Part shown: positions 1-7,381 of the stretch, one piece after another
How the letters are laid out: every line of letters starts with the position of its first letter
Numbering within the stretch: position 1 is the stretch's first letter
Source of the DNA: a virus
DNA: 27,326 nucleotides
Direction: 5' to 3' (one strand)
IMG/VR virus record: IMGVR_UViG_3300017989_000379
Coordinates: 1 to 27,326 of that record
The notes under the pieces: generated by a model
Database searches by the model: none
The model's input: the letters and a program-made list of their open reading frames with translations, nothing else
What the model was told of the DNA's origin: nothing
Made by a program: the position numbers and the translations under genes

Positions 1-3
1 AAA

Positions 4-150
4 TCATTCATTCTCTAATTCTTCAATTCGTTCATTTATAAGTGACTGGGCTGCACGAAGATGAAACAGTTCGGTTTCTGTATCACCAATATTTATCTCC
101 GCACTGTCCAATCGTTCATCAATCACACAATAAAAATAGTCAGGTCTCAT
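4..150 (-). CDS. small hypothetical protein, 48 aa
   Basis: A short open frame begins with ATG at 150-148 and ends with TGA at 6-4. Its start overlaps the stop of the upstream lysozyme-like gene by 4 bases (ATGA), the arrangement used by several genes in this arm, which is the main reason to believe it. The product starts MRPDYFYCVIDERLDSAEIN and ends in a charged, probably helical stretch rich in Glu, Leu and Arg (SLINERIEELENE). There is no signal peptide or membrane segment. I do not recognise the family. Translational coupling suggests co-expression with the cell-wall enzyme. A link to lysis is possible but is inference only. Confidence 0.55.
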   Translation of the reverse strand: MRPDYFYCVIDERLDSAEINIGDTETELFHLRAAQSLINERIEELENE

Positions 151-719
151 AGTAGATCACTTACCTTCTTCCAGTATTGATCTGTAGCACGCTTCTCGAA
201 CCCGCGTGGCCCTCCATTGTGCTGTCGTGCAAGACCCTCAAGGGAATACCCACACATTGTACCATATCGATCCCAATATGCAAGTACAATCTTCCGAGCG
301 TAAGAACTATTTTTCACATCCTCATATGTTCCCCCGATAGATGGATCATGCTCTACAGCATCATGCCAATACGGTTCCCAGATCTGAAATGACCCAATCG
401 CATTACCATTATCTCCAATGGCATCTGGATTATTATTACTTTCCACAGTCGAAATTGCTTCTAGAAGTCGTTCATGATCTGGTGTAAACCAGTTATATCC
501 AAGAACTTCTCCATCAGAAGGAGGGTAATCAAAGTCTTGCACATCCAATTTCTGGAGTTCCACTTGAACCAAAACCGTAAGACCATTTATCATAGTGCTT
601 TGATTTTCAAGAATCTCATTCTGCGTTTCTTGCATTTTGTTGATAATATTAAAGATCGATGCAACTCCACCCAACAAAATAAAAATCAAAACCAGTAGAG
701 TATTCAGTTTAGATTCCAT
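147..719 (-). CDS. membrane-anchored lysozyme/transglycosylase-like endolysin candidate
   Basis: This 190-aa protein has a hydrophobic N-terminal segment (about residues 7-26), a short helical linker (28-60) and a C-terminal muramidase-like domain (about 80-190). The domain has a candidate catalytic Glu at 93 in STVESNNNPDAIGDNG, followed by the fold-typical GSFQI (109-113), a PYWHDA element (116-121) and ARQHNGGPRG (164-173). This pattern fits lysozyme-like/SLT enzymes of the i-type (destabilase-like) branch that cleave peptidoglycan glycan strands. The Gly/Ala-containing N-terminal segment could be a signal-anchor-release sequence, which would deliver the enzyme to the periplasm without a classical holin. 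It lies last but one in the left-arm operon, 2 bases after the dNMP kinase. It could also be a virion-associated or remodelling transglycosylase. The enzyme fold is likely; the lysis role is inferred. Confidence 0.7.
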   Translation of the reverse strand: MESKLNTLLVLIFILLGGVASIFNIINKMQETQNEILENQSTMINGLTVLVQVELQKLDVQDFDYPPSDGEVLGYNWFTPDHERLLEAISTVESNNNPDAIGDNGNAIGSFQIWEPYWHDAVEHDPSIGGTYEDVKNSSYARKIVLAYWDRYGTMCGYSLEGLARQHNGGPRGFEKRATDQYWKKVSDLL

Positions 720-721
720 TA

Positions 722-1327
722 TTAATGACCTTTCATAATTTCATCCATGATTCCATATACGCTCGTCTTGAGTTCATCTAGGCTACCTCGGCTGTCAACT
801 ACTTTGTCCATACCGACATCACCCATCGATTCCCCAACTGGAACGCCCCGGATCATCTTCTCGTAGTACACTCCGAGTTTTTCTGAATCATGGTCATACA
901 CTGACAGTTCGAGGTCGATACGCTCGTCCCCACCCCAGACAAAGATATTATAGCCATTCTGATACTCTTTGACAAGTGCAGACTCGTTAGGGAACCGAAC
1001 ATCGTCAATAATAACGACTTTCCATTGCCCAGTTTTGGGGATATTATCAATCTCTTGACGCATCAGGTCTACCCACCAATTATCGTTGTGCTTGCGTAGA
1101 TAGTTCGTCCCGACCTTCTGGGCGAGTTCCCGGTAGAGTTCATATTCCTTGTCCTTATACACACCCATTCGCTCTAGGCCCTCTTTAAGAGGCTTTGCAA
1201 ATGACATGTGCATGACCATACCGAGTGGATGTTTTTCTTTGATGTATTCCTCTACGAATTGTGCTGAAGAAGATTTTCCACTCCGAGCACATCCAGCAAA
1301 CGCAATAACATAAATCATGGGTTCCAT
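722..1327 (-). CDS. deoxynucleoside monophosphate kinase
   Basis: A 201-aa P-loop kinase. The Walker A loop GCARSGKS lies at residues 12-19 directly after the first beta strand (YVIAFA). A second strand carries IDDVRFPNE (about 109-117), matching the phage dNMP kinase pattern DvRfpnE, and DHDSE (about 145-149) follows. The family, of which T4 gene 1 is the best known member, phosphorylates dNMPs to dNDPs for DNA synthesis. It lies 3 bases from the dUTPase, so the nucleotide supply genes are consecutive. The first ATG (1327) is used here; a second ATG three codons in (MEPMIYV) is an equally good biochemical start. Assignment is by P-loop plus DVRF-type motif and neighbourhood. Confidence 0.8.
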   Translation of the reverse strand: MEPMIYVIAFAGCARSGKSSSAQFVEEYIKEKHPLGMVMHMSFAKPLKEGLERMGVYKDKEYELYRELAQKVGTNYLRKHNDNWWVDLMRQEIDNIPKTGQWKVVIIDDVRFPNESALVKEYQNGYNIFVWGGDERIDLELSVYDHDSEKLGVYYEKMIRGVPVGESMGDVGMDKVVDSRGSLDELKTSVYGIMDEIMKGH

Positions 1328-1330
1328 ATT

Positions 1331-1870
1331 TTAGTCCTTTCCTGTTGATCCAAATCCGCCAGTCCGATCCGTTTTCTGCTGGGGTCGCATCTTAGTTTCT
1401 TGTATATTCATTTGATAAACCGGGACGCATTCTCCTTGTGCAACCCGGTCTCCATGAGCAATAGTGTGATTCTTATTTGAGTGGTTGCGGAGCATGACGA
1501 ATGATTCTTCGACATAATCTGCATCGATAACCCCCTCACCATTAGCCAGAACAACACTGTTCTTCAGGGATAAGCCACTTCTTGAATGAAGTCTTACACT
1601 ATATCCTTCTTCAATGTCGAATATTAATCCTGTAGGAATCAGGGCAACATCACCCGGTTCAACTACAATACATCTGCTATGTACATCTTGACTTTGAACA
1701 TACTGTGGAACAACCACTCCAGTCGTCCGATATGGGGAATTGAAGATTTTAATCCTCTCCCCACTCTCTGGTAAATAAGCCCGAATATCAAAACATGCAG
1801 ATTGCTTTGTATGATATTCGGGTAGAATGACATCTTCATGTAGTTTAAAAATTTTCAACACATTCTTCAT
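1331..1870 (-). CDS. dut: dUTPase (dUTP pyrophosphatase)
   Basis: A 179-aa trimeric-type dUTPase that hydrolyses dUTP to dUMP and PPi, keeping uracil out of phage DNA and supplying dUMP for dTMP synthesis. The five family motifs are present in order: motif I SACFDIRA (24-31), motif II RSGLSLKN (97-104), motif III GVIDADY (113-119) with the catalytic Asp at 116, motif IV GDRVAQ (140-145) and the C-terminal motif V RTGGFGSTG (169-177) that closes over the substrate. Residues 38-68 carry an insertion between motifs I and II, making it longer than the usual 140-150 aa. The start is ATG at 1870 with an AGGAGAG Shine-Dalgarno upstream. The gap to RegA is only 27 bases. Confidence 0.95.
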   Translation of the reverse strand: MKNVLKIFKLHEDVILPEYHTKQSACFDIRAYLPESGERIKIFNSPYRTTGVVVPQYVQSQDVHSRCIVVEPGDVALIPTGLIFDIEEGYSVRLHSRSGLSLKNSVVLANGEGVIDADYVEESFVMLRNHSNKNHTIAHGDRVAQGECVPVYQMNIQETKMRPQQKTDRTGGFGSTGKD

Positions 1871-1897
1871 AATATACTCTCCTATGTCTCTTTTTAT

Positions 1898-2287
1898 TTA
1901 GCGACCGATGTTGTATTTGGGTATGAGTTCCCAGTTACTTTTATCTCGGAAGGGAATGATTTTGATATTCCGTATGTCCGCTTCATCATCAGTCTGATCT
2001 TGATCGACTACCTCACATAGATTCCATTCCTCCAAAAGATTGGATATAGTATTTCTACGGAGAATATCCTCCAGTGGACACTCTTCCTCCAACCCATCTA
2101 GGATGAACATCTCTTTAAAATGTACGATGTAATACTTACCCCGCTTGTGCAGGATATGACAACTTTGGTACAGTTTATTCTCTTTTCTTGATGATATACC
2201 AATTCGTGTAAGTGTTTCTTTGATTTTTAAGAAATTATCTTGACTCAAAAGGTTTATCTCAACACCAACTCCAATTTCATTTTTCAT
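1898..2287 (-). CDS. regA: RegA translational repressor
   Basis: A 129-aa protein that matches T4 RegA (122 aa) closely along its length. Shared blocks are FLKIKETLTRIGI (near 19-31), LYQSCHILHKRGKYYIVHFKEM (near 39-60), the LLEEWNL region and the C-terminal WELIPKYNIG. RegA binds early mRNAs around their start codons and blocks translation initiation, including its own and that of the clamp loader in T4. As in T4, it lies just downstream of genes 45, 44 and 62. A Shine-Dalgarno AAAGGAAA sits before ATG 2287. The leader contains a hairpin (2303-2329), and a perfect TATAAATA sequence lies further upstream inside gene 62. The N-terminus is a few residues longer than in T4. Confidence 0.95.
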   Translation of the reverse strand: MKNEIGVGVEINLLSQDNFLKIKETLTRIGISSRKENKLYQSCHILHKRGKYYIVHFKEMFILDGLEEECPLEDILRRNTISNLLEEWNLCEVVDQDQTDDEADIRNIKIIPFRDKSNWELIPKYNIGR

Positions 2288-2302
2288 AAAATTTCCTTTA
2301 AA

Positions 2303-2329
2303 ACATACTTATAAAACACTAAAGTATGT
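2303..2329 (-). promoter_or_regulatory. hairpin in the regA leader
   Basis: A perfect 8-bp inverted repeat (ACATACTT at 2303-2310, AAGTATGT at 2322-2329) with an 11-base AT-rich loop lies between the gene 62 stop and the regA Shine-Dalgarno. The stem ends about 15 bases upstream of the regA start, and no T-run follows it, so it looks less like a terminator than an RNA element. It could protect or process the mRNA, or mark a regulatory site for RegA autoregulation. Confidence 0.5.
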
Positions 2330-2333
2330 AGTA

Positions 2334-2705
2334 TTAGGAAATTTTACTATATTCCTGTAGTATAGTATTTATAGAGGATTCGTCCATATATTGGATATAT
2401 TCTTCAGCCTTCTTCTTACTAATGTTATACATCCAAGATACCGCTAATACGCTCTTATCAACCCCAGTTTTACCAAATTTCGAGTATCTTTTCCTCTTGG
2501 GTATGCTGTTTATCCAGTAAATGTAATTCATAGAATCTGAAATATATGAGGCATATGCCGCTATCTCATATGCAAACAACATGGTATCTGGGAAGTATGA
2601 AAAATTCCGATTGACTAGGAATGATGCATATGTATCATTCTCATCAAACACTTCCTCTTTTGTGTAATTGAGGGCATCCATGTACTTCTTATAATCAAAA
2701 CTCAT
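2334..2705 (-). CDS. 62: clamp loader small subunit (gp62-like)
   Basis: A 123-aa protein starting MSFDYKKYMDAL. It aligns with the first two thirds of T4 gp62 (187 aa) through FLVNRNFSYFPDTM (T4 FMVENALSQFPECM) and SIPKRKRYSKF (T4 AVPRGKRYGKW). gp62 joins a gp44 tetramer to open the gp45 ring and load it at primer-template junctions. ATG 2705 is preferred because a longer in-frame start at 2753 would overlap the upstream gene by 59 bases, whereas this one overlaps by 11. The protein lacks roughly 50-60 residues of the T4 C-terminus, so it is a short version, as seen in many T4-like phages. It is separated from gene 44 by an unknown gene. Confidence 0.8.
   Translation of the reverse strand: MSFDYKKYMDALNYTKEEVFDENDTYASFLVNRNFSYFPDTMLFAYEIAAYASYISDSMNYIYWINSIPKRKRYSKFGKTGVDKSVLAVSWMYNISKKKAEEYIQYMDESSINTILQEYSKIS
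2366..2373 (-). promoter_or_regulatory. putative late promoter upstream of regA
   Basis: Read on the minus strand, this is TATAAATA, identical to the T4 late promoter consensus, followed by CTATACT. It lies inside the last codons of gene 62 and points toward regA, about 80 bases before its start codon. The window encodes its own gp55 late sigma factor, so a late site is plausible. The same bases also encode protein, so chance remains possible. Confidence 0.4.
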
Positions 2706-3420
2706 CCGCGTCACCACCAGACATAGAACCGGGGAATCCGCTACGATCTGCAATATTGCGGATTGAACGAATCAAATCAACTGGGATCATATTCCACGTT
2801 CTTGATTCGATTTCAAGTACCGGGATCATGTAGAAAGAGTCAAAAATTGTTTTACCAACCCAATGTGAGGATGGGCGACACTCTATATCTTCGGATGAAT
2901 ATTCACCGCCGCACACTTTGATCTTCTGATTATTTCCTTCGAAATCCTCATATATGATCTCAAAGTCGGTGTATGATGGTGCGTTTATGATGATATCTTC
3001 GATGTACTTCTCCGTAAGAAGTTGCATAATCCCAAATGTTTTAGGTGGGCCATCTAGGATCTGAGAACACACGGAATACATTAGATATGATTTACGCATA
3101 TCCTGAAATGTATTACGATGCATAAGTCCCAGTCTACAAAATGCATCATAGGAGTATTTTGTCGCAATATTAGCCCATGCATTATCCCATTCCAACGGCT
3201 TTTCCGCTGGGATACTTGCTAGATTGAACATGATCGTTTTTAGATCATAAGAATTACTCATGATGTATTGATCTGGGAGTTCTTCCTTATCTGTGAAGAT
3301 CCGGACGATTTGCCTGACCTCATTTTCCATATCACCAATATTCATGACATCATATACCCCACACATGACATCATGGAGATCATTCGCTGAATGTGTTGGA
3401 TCTGGAATATTTGTTATCAT
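2695..3420 (-). CDS. unknown protein inserted between clamp loader genes, 241 aa
   Basis: A 241-aa protein I do not recognise. It begins MITNIPDPTHSANDLHDVMC and ends in an acidic, Gly-rich tail (MSGGDADEF). It contains no obvious signal, membrane segment or nucleotide-binding loop; the middle looks helical and residues about 145-200 look beta-rich. It overlaps gene 44 by 4 bases (ATGA) upstream and gene 62 by 11 bases downstream, so it is translationally locked between two subunits that act as one complex. In T4, genes 44 and 62 are adjacent. Position suggests a replication- or clamp-related partner, but a baseplate or structural role cannot be excluded. Confidence 0.75.
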   Translation of the reverse strand: MITNIPDPTHSANDLHDVMCGVYDVMNIGDMENEVRQIVRIFTDKEELPDQYIMSNSYDLKTIMFNLASIPAEKPLEWDNAWANIATKYSYDAFCRLGLMHRNTFQDMRKSYLMYSVCSQILDGPPKTFGIMQLLTEKYIEDIIINAPSYTDFEIIYEDFEGNNQKIKVCGGEYSSEDIECRPSSHWVGKTIFDSFYMIPVLEIESRTWNMIPVDLIRSIRNIADRSGFPGSMSGGDADEF

Positions 3421-4394
3421 ACGAATTCTACCTCTACCATTACTGTTGAAAGGAACGCCATCATACTTATCTGATCATCCGCAATGAAGTTTGATTTGTA
3501 AGCATGTTCTGCCATAATAGGGATTAAATATGCAAGTGACTGTTTTGTAATAGGAAGTTTATCATCAGCATACATCTTCCAGAGATATTTATCTAAGTCA
3601 CTGAAGAAGACTTGGAGATCCATATCACTGTGGTCACACACCCAGAGTCTTAGTTCCTTAAACTTCTTACTCCCCATGATCTTGAAGACATCATCAAACA
3701 TAGACTCATTACTATTGCTAGATGAAACAACCGAAGGATCCAGAGTATCGTTAATAGTATACTGCTGAATTTTTCCAAGCATTCGCCTGAAATCTGGAAA
3801 ATTCTTAAGTACAACCTGAACCACCGTATCTTCTTCGTATGCTACTCCCTCTTCATTAAGGATAGAACAGATACGGGTAAAGATCCTACCGGCAATGTCT
3901 TGCTTCTCTGCATTAGGAATAGTGAAATCGACTATAGGACAGCGAGAAATCAGGGGATCGATGATCTTGTTCTTGTAGTTGCATGTCAGAATGAACCTAC
4001 AGTTTGATGAGAACTGCTCAATAAGACCTCTGAGAGCGGGCTGGGCAGCCTGAGAGAGATGATCAGCCTCATCAAGTATCATCAACTTCTTTCCCCCACT
4101 CAGAGACTTCGTAGAGGCAAATCTCTTGATTGTGGTACGCAGCGTATCAATACCATTCTCTTCAGATGCGTTGATAAGGTGACTGGTCATACCAAGTTCA
4201 GATGCTAGTGCCTTAGCCACAGTCGTCTTTCCAACTCCAGCGGGACCACAGAAGATCATGTTGGGAAATTCATCCTGTCCAGATTGGATAATGCCATTGA
4301 AGATATCTGTTAGATCCTTGGAAAGAACACAGTCTTCAATTTTTGATGGTCTGTATTTTTCAACTAGCAACAGGTTTGTTGGATTCAATTTCAA
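3417..4394 (-). CDS. 44: clamp loader large subunit (gp44)
   Basis: A 325-aa AAA+ ATPase close in length to T4 gp44 (319 aa). Features in order are the EKYRPSKIEDC N-terminal signature (12-22), Walker A GPAGVGKTT (50-58), Walker B LMILDEADH (104-112), sensor 1 TCN near 141 and the SRC arginine-finger motif (about 153-155). NFPDFRRMLGKI (about 204) matches T4 KNFPDFRKTIGEL. It hydrolyses ATP with gp62 to load gp45. The frame opens with TTG at 4394, overlapping the gp45 stop (TTGA). A second TTG at 4388 has a better-spaced GGAG (7 bases), so translation may start there. No ATG is available near the N-terminus. Confidence 0.95.
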   Translation of the reverse strand: MKLNPTNLLLVEKYRPSKIEDCVLSKDLTDIFNGIIQSGQDEFPNMIFCGPAGVGKTTVAKALASELGMTSHLINASEENGIDTLRTTIKRFASTKSLSGGKKLMILDEADHLSQAAQPALRGLIEQFSSNCRFILTCNYKNKIIDPLISRCPIVDFTIPNAEKQDIAGRIFTRICSILNEEGVAYEEDTVVQVVLKNFPDFRRMLGKIQQYTINDTLDPSVVSSSNSNESMFDDVFKIMGSKKFKELRLWVCDHSDMDLQVFFSDLDKYLWKMYADDKLPITKQSLAYLIPIMAEHAYKSNFIADDQISMMAFLSTVMVEVEFV

Positions 4395-5080
4395 TCTCCA
4401 ATCTTTGTTTCTTCTCGCATCGCAACCCAGTAGGTAAGATCAATGAAGTTGTTTTTGAACATCGATACAACACCATTTGAGAGTGATACTGTATAATCGC
4501 CCTCGAATGTTGGTAGGCTATTAATGTCAAAGACAAATTCACATTTAGATCCATCACCATTCAGTACAGGTCCAATCTCAAAATCATAGTAATCATCGGT
4601 TGGGTTGGATGATTCTGTTGCGAGTTGATGTACACGCACAATCATATCACCCTCTCCCTGCGTGATGCTTAGATGCTGGACTCCAAGGGCTGCTGCTGCC
4701 TGTCTGATCTTACGAAGATCCTCATTCTTGATAGTAAACTGGACCATCGGTTCGAACGGTTCGATTGATTGATCCATCTTAATCATGGTATCTTCTGGTG
4801 ACATCCCATACTGAATGTTCTGCCCATTCGATGACAGCATGATCATATCCCCATTAACTACCATCTCTGGATCAGGCCCAAGAATTTTCATAGAATTAAG
4901 GAAACGAGCAAGGTCATAGATAGATATCACTTCATGGAATACCACACCCGGCTTATATTCGGCTAGGATATCACCATCATCGTTCCGGCTTCGAATAACA
5001 TCTCCGGGGTAGATAACAATACTATCGTTGATACCACAAAAATCCCGAAGCACTCTAACGGTTTCATCTTTTACAATCAT
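4391..5080 (-). CDS. 45: sliding clamp (gp45)
   Basis: A 229-aa protein matching T4 gp45 (228 aa) in length and layout: an N-terminal MIVKDETVRVLRDFCGINDSI block, VISIYDLARFLN (T4 VAIYDLNGFLG) and a C-terminal half with VFDINSLPTFEGDYTVSLS (T4 IINMANMKMQPGNYKLLL). It forms a trimeric ring that tethers the polymerase and, as the mobile enhancer, activates late transcription through gp55. The start ATG 5080 is preceded by GGAGAAAGA, a strong ribosome site. It comes 70 bases after the VWA gene, with a hairpin in the gap, and precedes gene 44 with a 4-base overlap. Confidence 0.93.
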   Translation of the reverse strand: MIVKDETVRVLRDFCGINDSIVIYPGDVIRSRNDDGDILAEYKPGVVFHEVISIYDLARFLNSMKILGPDPEMVVNGDMIMLSSNGQNIQYGMSPEDTMIKMDQSIEPFEPMVQFTIKNEDLRKIRQAAAALGVQHLSITQGEGDMIVRVHQLATESSNPTDDYYDFEIGPVLNGDGSKCEFVFDINSLPTFEGDYTVSLSNGVVSMFKNNFIDLTYWVAMREETKIGD

Positions 5081-5097
5081 TCTTTCTCCATAATAAA

Positions 5098-5140
5098 AGT
5101 GTCCGTAGTATCTATACCTAGATTTGAACTACAGGACACT
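5098..5140 (-). terminator. long hairpin between the VWA gene and gene 45
   Basis: AGTGTCC/GGACACT (5098-5104 with 5134-5140) continues into GTAGT/ACTAC with one bulged A, and the apical ATCTA/TAGAT can also pair. On the minus strand the hairpin is followed by TTTTATT. It could be a partial intrinsic terminator after the VWA gene or an mRNA processing/stability element in front of gp45. The T-run is short, so full termination is doubtful. Confidence 0.5.
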
Positions 5141-5150
5141 GTGATTAAAT

Positions 5151-7298
5151 TTATTTTTCAGCCTCTGCAATTGATGCCGCAAAGATATCCACGAAGAGGC
5201 CATTCCTCTTCTTGTAGTGTCGTTGCCTGCTGGGATCCCTACTTACAGTGGTTGGGTATTCAGAACTATCACGGAAAACAAACTCTTGATGATATCCGCT
5301 TCCACTCACATCCTTCATTTTCATGATATTACCATCTAGGATATCATACTTCAGGGAATCTTGATAAACATTAGCGAATCTGATATATGTCATGTATGAG
5401 TTCGTGTAGATTCCAAACATTTGAGCGGGAACATTCCAACTACGATTGTCCAATGTTTTGGAAATGGTGTACCGCTCTTTCCCTCCATTCATAGAAACAA
5501 AATTGGTATCTGGACCAAACAACATACTTTCATAGTAGTTTTCGCCCCCACTACACTTGCAGTGATTATTATCTCCACCATCAGACATAACTATGGTGTG
5601 CATGATCTCAATGGATTGATTCTCTTTGAAACTCTTGACATGACCCATACACTCGACCATCATATTAGCGATACCGGTTGAACCAACGAGTCTAAATGAT
5701 ACTTGTCCTGCTGTTGATTTCTCCGAGATATTTGCAAGACAGAGTTTGAATTCCTTAATCTTCGACTTTTTTTGGTTTGAAGATACCAGCACACATGAAC
5801 ATGTTGATCCTAGAGCCACATCTTCATTGAACGACTTTCCCCCACGGACTGTTCCAGTATGACCGTATACAACAAATGGAATACCAGCCTGTTCGCAAAA
5901 TTCAATGGTGTTCAGTAGTTGCATAGATAGGTTTTCAATTCTTAGACTACCCGCCATTGAAGAGGAAAGATCGATGAAGATAGCAACGCCATGATTCTTA
6001 CCACTTCGGACAATATCTTGTGTGAGAAACACATCATCACTCGTTTTATGACTCCACAGTTTTTTTGGATTAAGAACACCAGTTGGAGATTGTTGGATGC
6101 GTGCGTATTCTCTTGCACGCATACGACTCATAAAAATAGATGCTGCTGAGGATCCAAATTTCCTTGCCATGTCAGACGCTTTTGTTCGTGAAAGTTGACT
6201 ACCAAACATAGAAAAGATATGACTGTTAGTATCAATAACATATGGTTCAAATCCGGAAAGATTTAGGGTTGAATGTGTATTAGATGATGCTCTACTATTC
6301 GTTACAATAGCATCATATGAGATTGATGACTTATTTTCTTGATCTGAAATGTCTCCTGAGTTTTGAGAGACTTCTGAGTTATTTTGGTTGGTAGAGTCGG
6401 AATCATTGCCAGAGTCGTCCGAACCGCTACCATCACAATCGGATGATTCTTTCTCATCATCACCTGATTGTGATGATCCGGATGACCCCTGATCGCCGTC
6501 AGATGACTCGCTGGACTCACTAGAGTCGTCAGATGACTCGCTGGACTCGCTGGACTCACTAGAGTCGCCTGAGCCGTTAGATTGCCCCTCTGCTCTTTCA
6601 GTACCATCTTTAGAATCTGAATTCGATTCTTGATCATCACCAGTTTCATCTTGGCTTTTGTTATTCTCTTCCAACATGCTCTCATAGATTTCCTTGGTGA
6701 GCATATACACATCATACTGTGTATTGGCATCCTTTACCCTATCTACGATATCCATCTCTTTCTGATCGAAGTTGATGGACAACAAATCTCCACACTTTAC
6801 ATGGACATTCAACCGAGTGAGGAAATTCTGGCTATTGATGTTCGACTGTGTTATTTTCTCATCATCGACAGTGAAAATACAAGCATCGAATAGAAGGAAT
6901 TCGTATGAAATTTTGTATGATTTATGGAGGTTTGGGTGTTGGCGACACATCAACTTTTCGATCCGAGCATCTTCTACGACATTGAAGATACTGTGTACCA
7001 ATCCCTTATGTGATGCTGGATGTGGAATCATTCTATCGAGATCATCTAGGAAAGTGTCACTGGTAAACAGCACATGAGCACATTCATGTGTCAACAGGTG
7101 GTCTGCAACCTCTATAGGAGTGGTTTTTGAAAAGATGGGAAGTGTGATGTGCTTCCGATGCATATCAACCGTAGCAGTATGTGCAGTATGGGAATATTCA
7201 AAAGTAATTCCACGCCTTTTTGTAAAAATACCAGCAAGAATGGTATTCACTTCCACACTGAATTGGGGGTCTGCTGTTTTTTGTGCTTTGGTTTTCAT
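5151..7298 (-). CDS. CobT-like VWA protein with HExxH metallopeptidase-like domain
   Basis: A 715-aa protein with three parts. Residues about 10-210 form a metallopeptidase-like domain with HECAH (71-75) and NVVEDARIE (about 105-113), a pairing typical of CobT-type VWA proteins. Residues about 208-325 are a low-complexity Ser/Asp/Glu/Gly linker. Residues about 430-700 form a VWA domain with the MIDAS residues DLSSS (near 441), a Thr in GSTG and Asp in MSDGGDNN. Such proteins partner with MoxR/CobS AAA+ ATPases, and one lies divergently at 7467. In bacteria CobST is the cobaltochelatase, but the third subunit is absent, so a chaperone-like remodelling role is as likely. It is first in the left-arm operon. 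Confidence 0.85.
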   Translation of the reverse strand: MKTKAQKTADPQFSVEVNTILAGIFTKRRGITFEYSHTAHTATVDMHRKHITLPIFSKTTPIEVADHLLTHECAHVLFTSDTFLDDLDRMIPHPASHKGLVHSIFNVVEDARIEKLMCRQHPNLHKSYKISYEFLLFDACIFTVDDEKITQSNINSQNFLTRLNVHVKCGDLLSINFDQKEMDIVDRVKDANTQYDVYMLTKEIYESMLEENNKSQDETGDDQESNSDSKDGTERAEGQSNGSGDSSESSESSESSDDSSESSESSDGDQGSSGSSQSGDDEKESSDCDGSGSDDSGNDSDSTNQNNSEVSQNSGDISDQENKSSISYDAIVTNSRASSNTHSTLNLSGFEPYVIDTNSHIFSMFGSQLSRTKASDMARKFGSSAASIFMSRMRAREYARIQQSPTGVLNPKKLWSHKTSDDVFLTQDIVRSGKNHGVAIFIDLSSSMAGSLRIENLSMQLLNTIEFCEQAGIPFVVYGHTGTVRGGKSFNEDVALGSTCSCVLVSSNQKKSKIKEFKLCLANISEKSTAGQVSFRLVGSTGIANMMVECMGHVKSFKENQSIEIMHTIVMSDGGDNNHCKCSGGENYYESMLFGPDTNFVSMNGGKERYTISKTLDNRSWNVPAQMFGIYTNSYMTYIRFANVYQDSLKYDILDGNIMKMKDVSGSGYHQEFVFRDSSEYPTTVSRDPSRQRHYKKRNGLFVDIFAASIAEAEK
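6498..6568. repeat. short tandem repeats encoding the Ser/Asp linker
   Basis: A 21-base unit beginning GTCAGATGACTCGCTGG occurs at 6498-6518 and 6528-6548, with nested 9-base copies of TCGCTGGAC. It encodes the SSESSESS/DDSSESSESS stretch of the VWA protein. The near-identical units suggest expansion or contraction by slippage, so linker length probably varies between relatives. Confidence 0.7.
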
Positions 7299-7317
7299 AG
7301 TGATTCCTCTTTCCTCT

Positions 7318-7345
7318 ATTATAGCGTATATCGAGGAAATGTCAA
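7318..7345 (-). promoter_or_regulatory. sigma70-type promoter for the left arm
   Basis: On the minus strand TTGACA (7345-7340) and TATAAT (7323-7318) are perfect consensus hexamers with a 16-bp spacer. They are followed by AGAGGAAAGAGGAAT before the ATG at 7298. The initiation site would be near 7311, giving a very short leader carrying the Shine-Dalgarno. It drives the VWA-gp45-gp44-RegA-dUTPase-lysozyme operon. Confidence 0.85.
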
Positions 7346-7381
7346 GCCTATTAAAAAATATTTTTTTATTGGAGATTATGC

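Noticed and set aside
1894-1900. CTAAATA on the minus strand before dut
   Set aside because: It is formed by the regA stop codon and following bases. dut has a normal AGGAGAG site, so the motif is weak evidence for a late promoter.
5098-5140. tRNA-like element (7-bp end stem and TTCAAAT on the minus strand)
   Set aside because: Only 43 bases long, with no anticodon arm. Treated as a hairpin or terminator instead.
6302-6730. 142-aa open frame on the same strand as the VWA gene, in another frame
   Set aside because: It is the shifted reading of the Ser/Asp-rich repeat linker, giving low-complexity His/Pro/Thr-rich text, and has no independent ribosome site.
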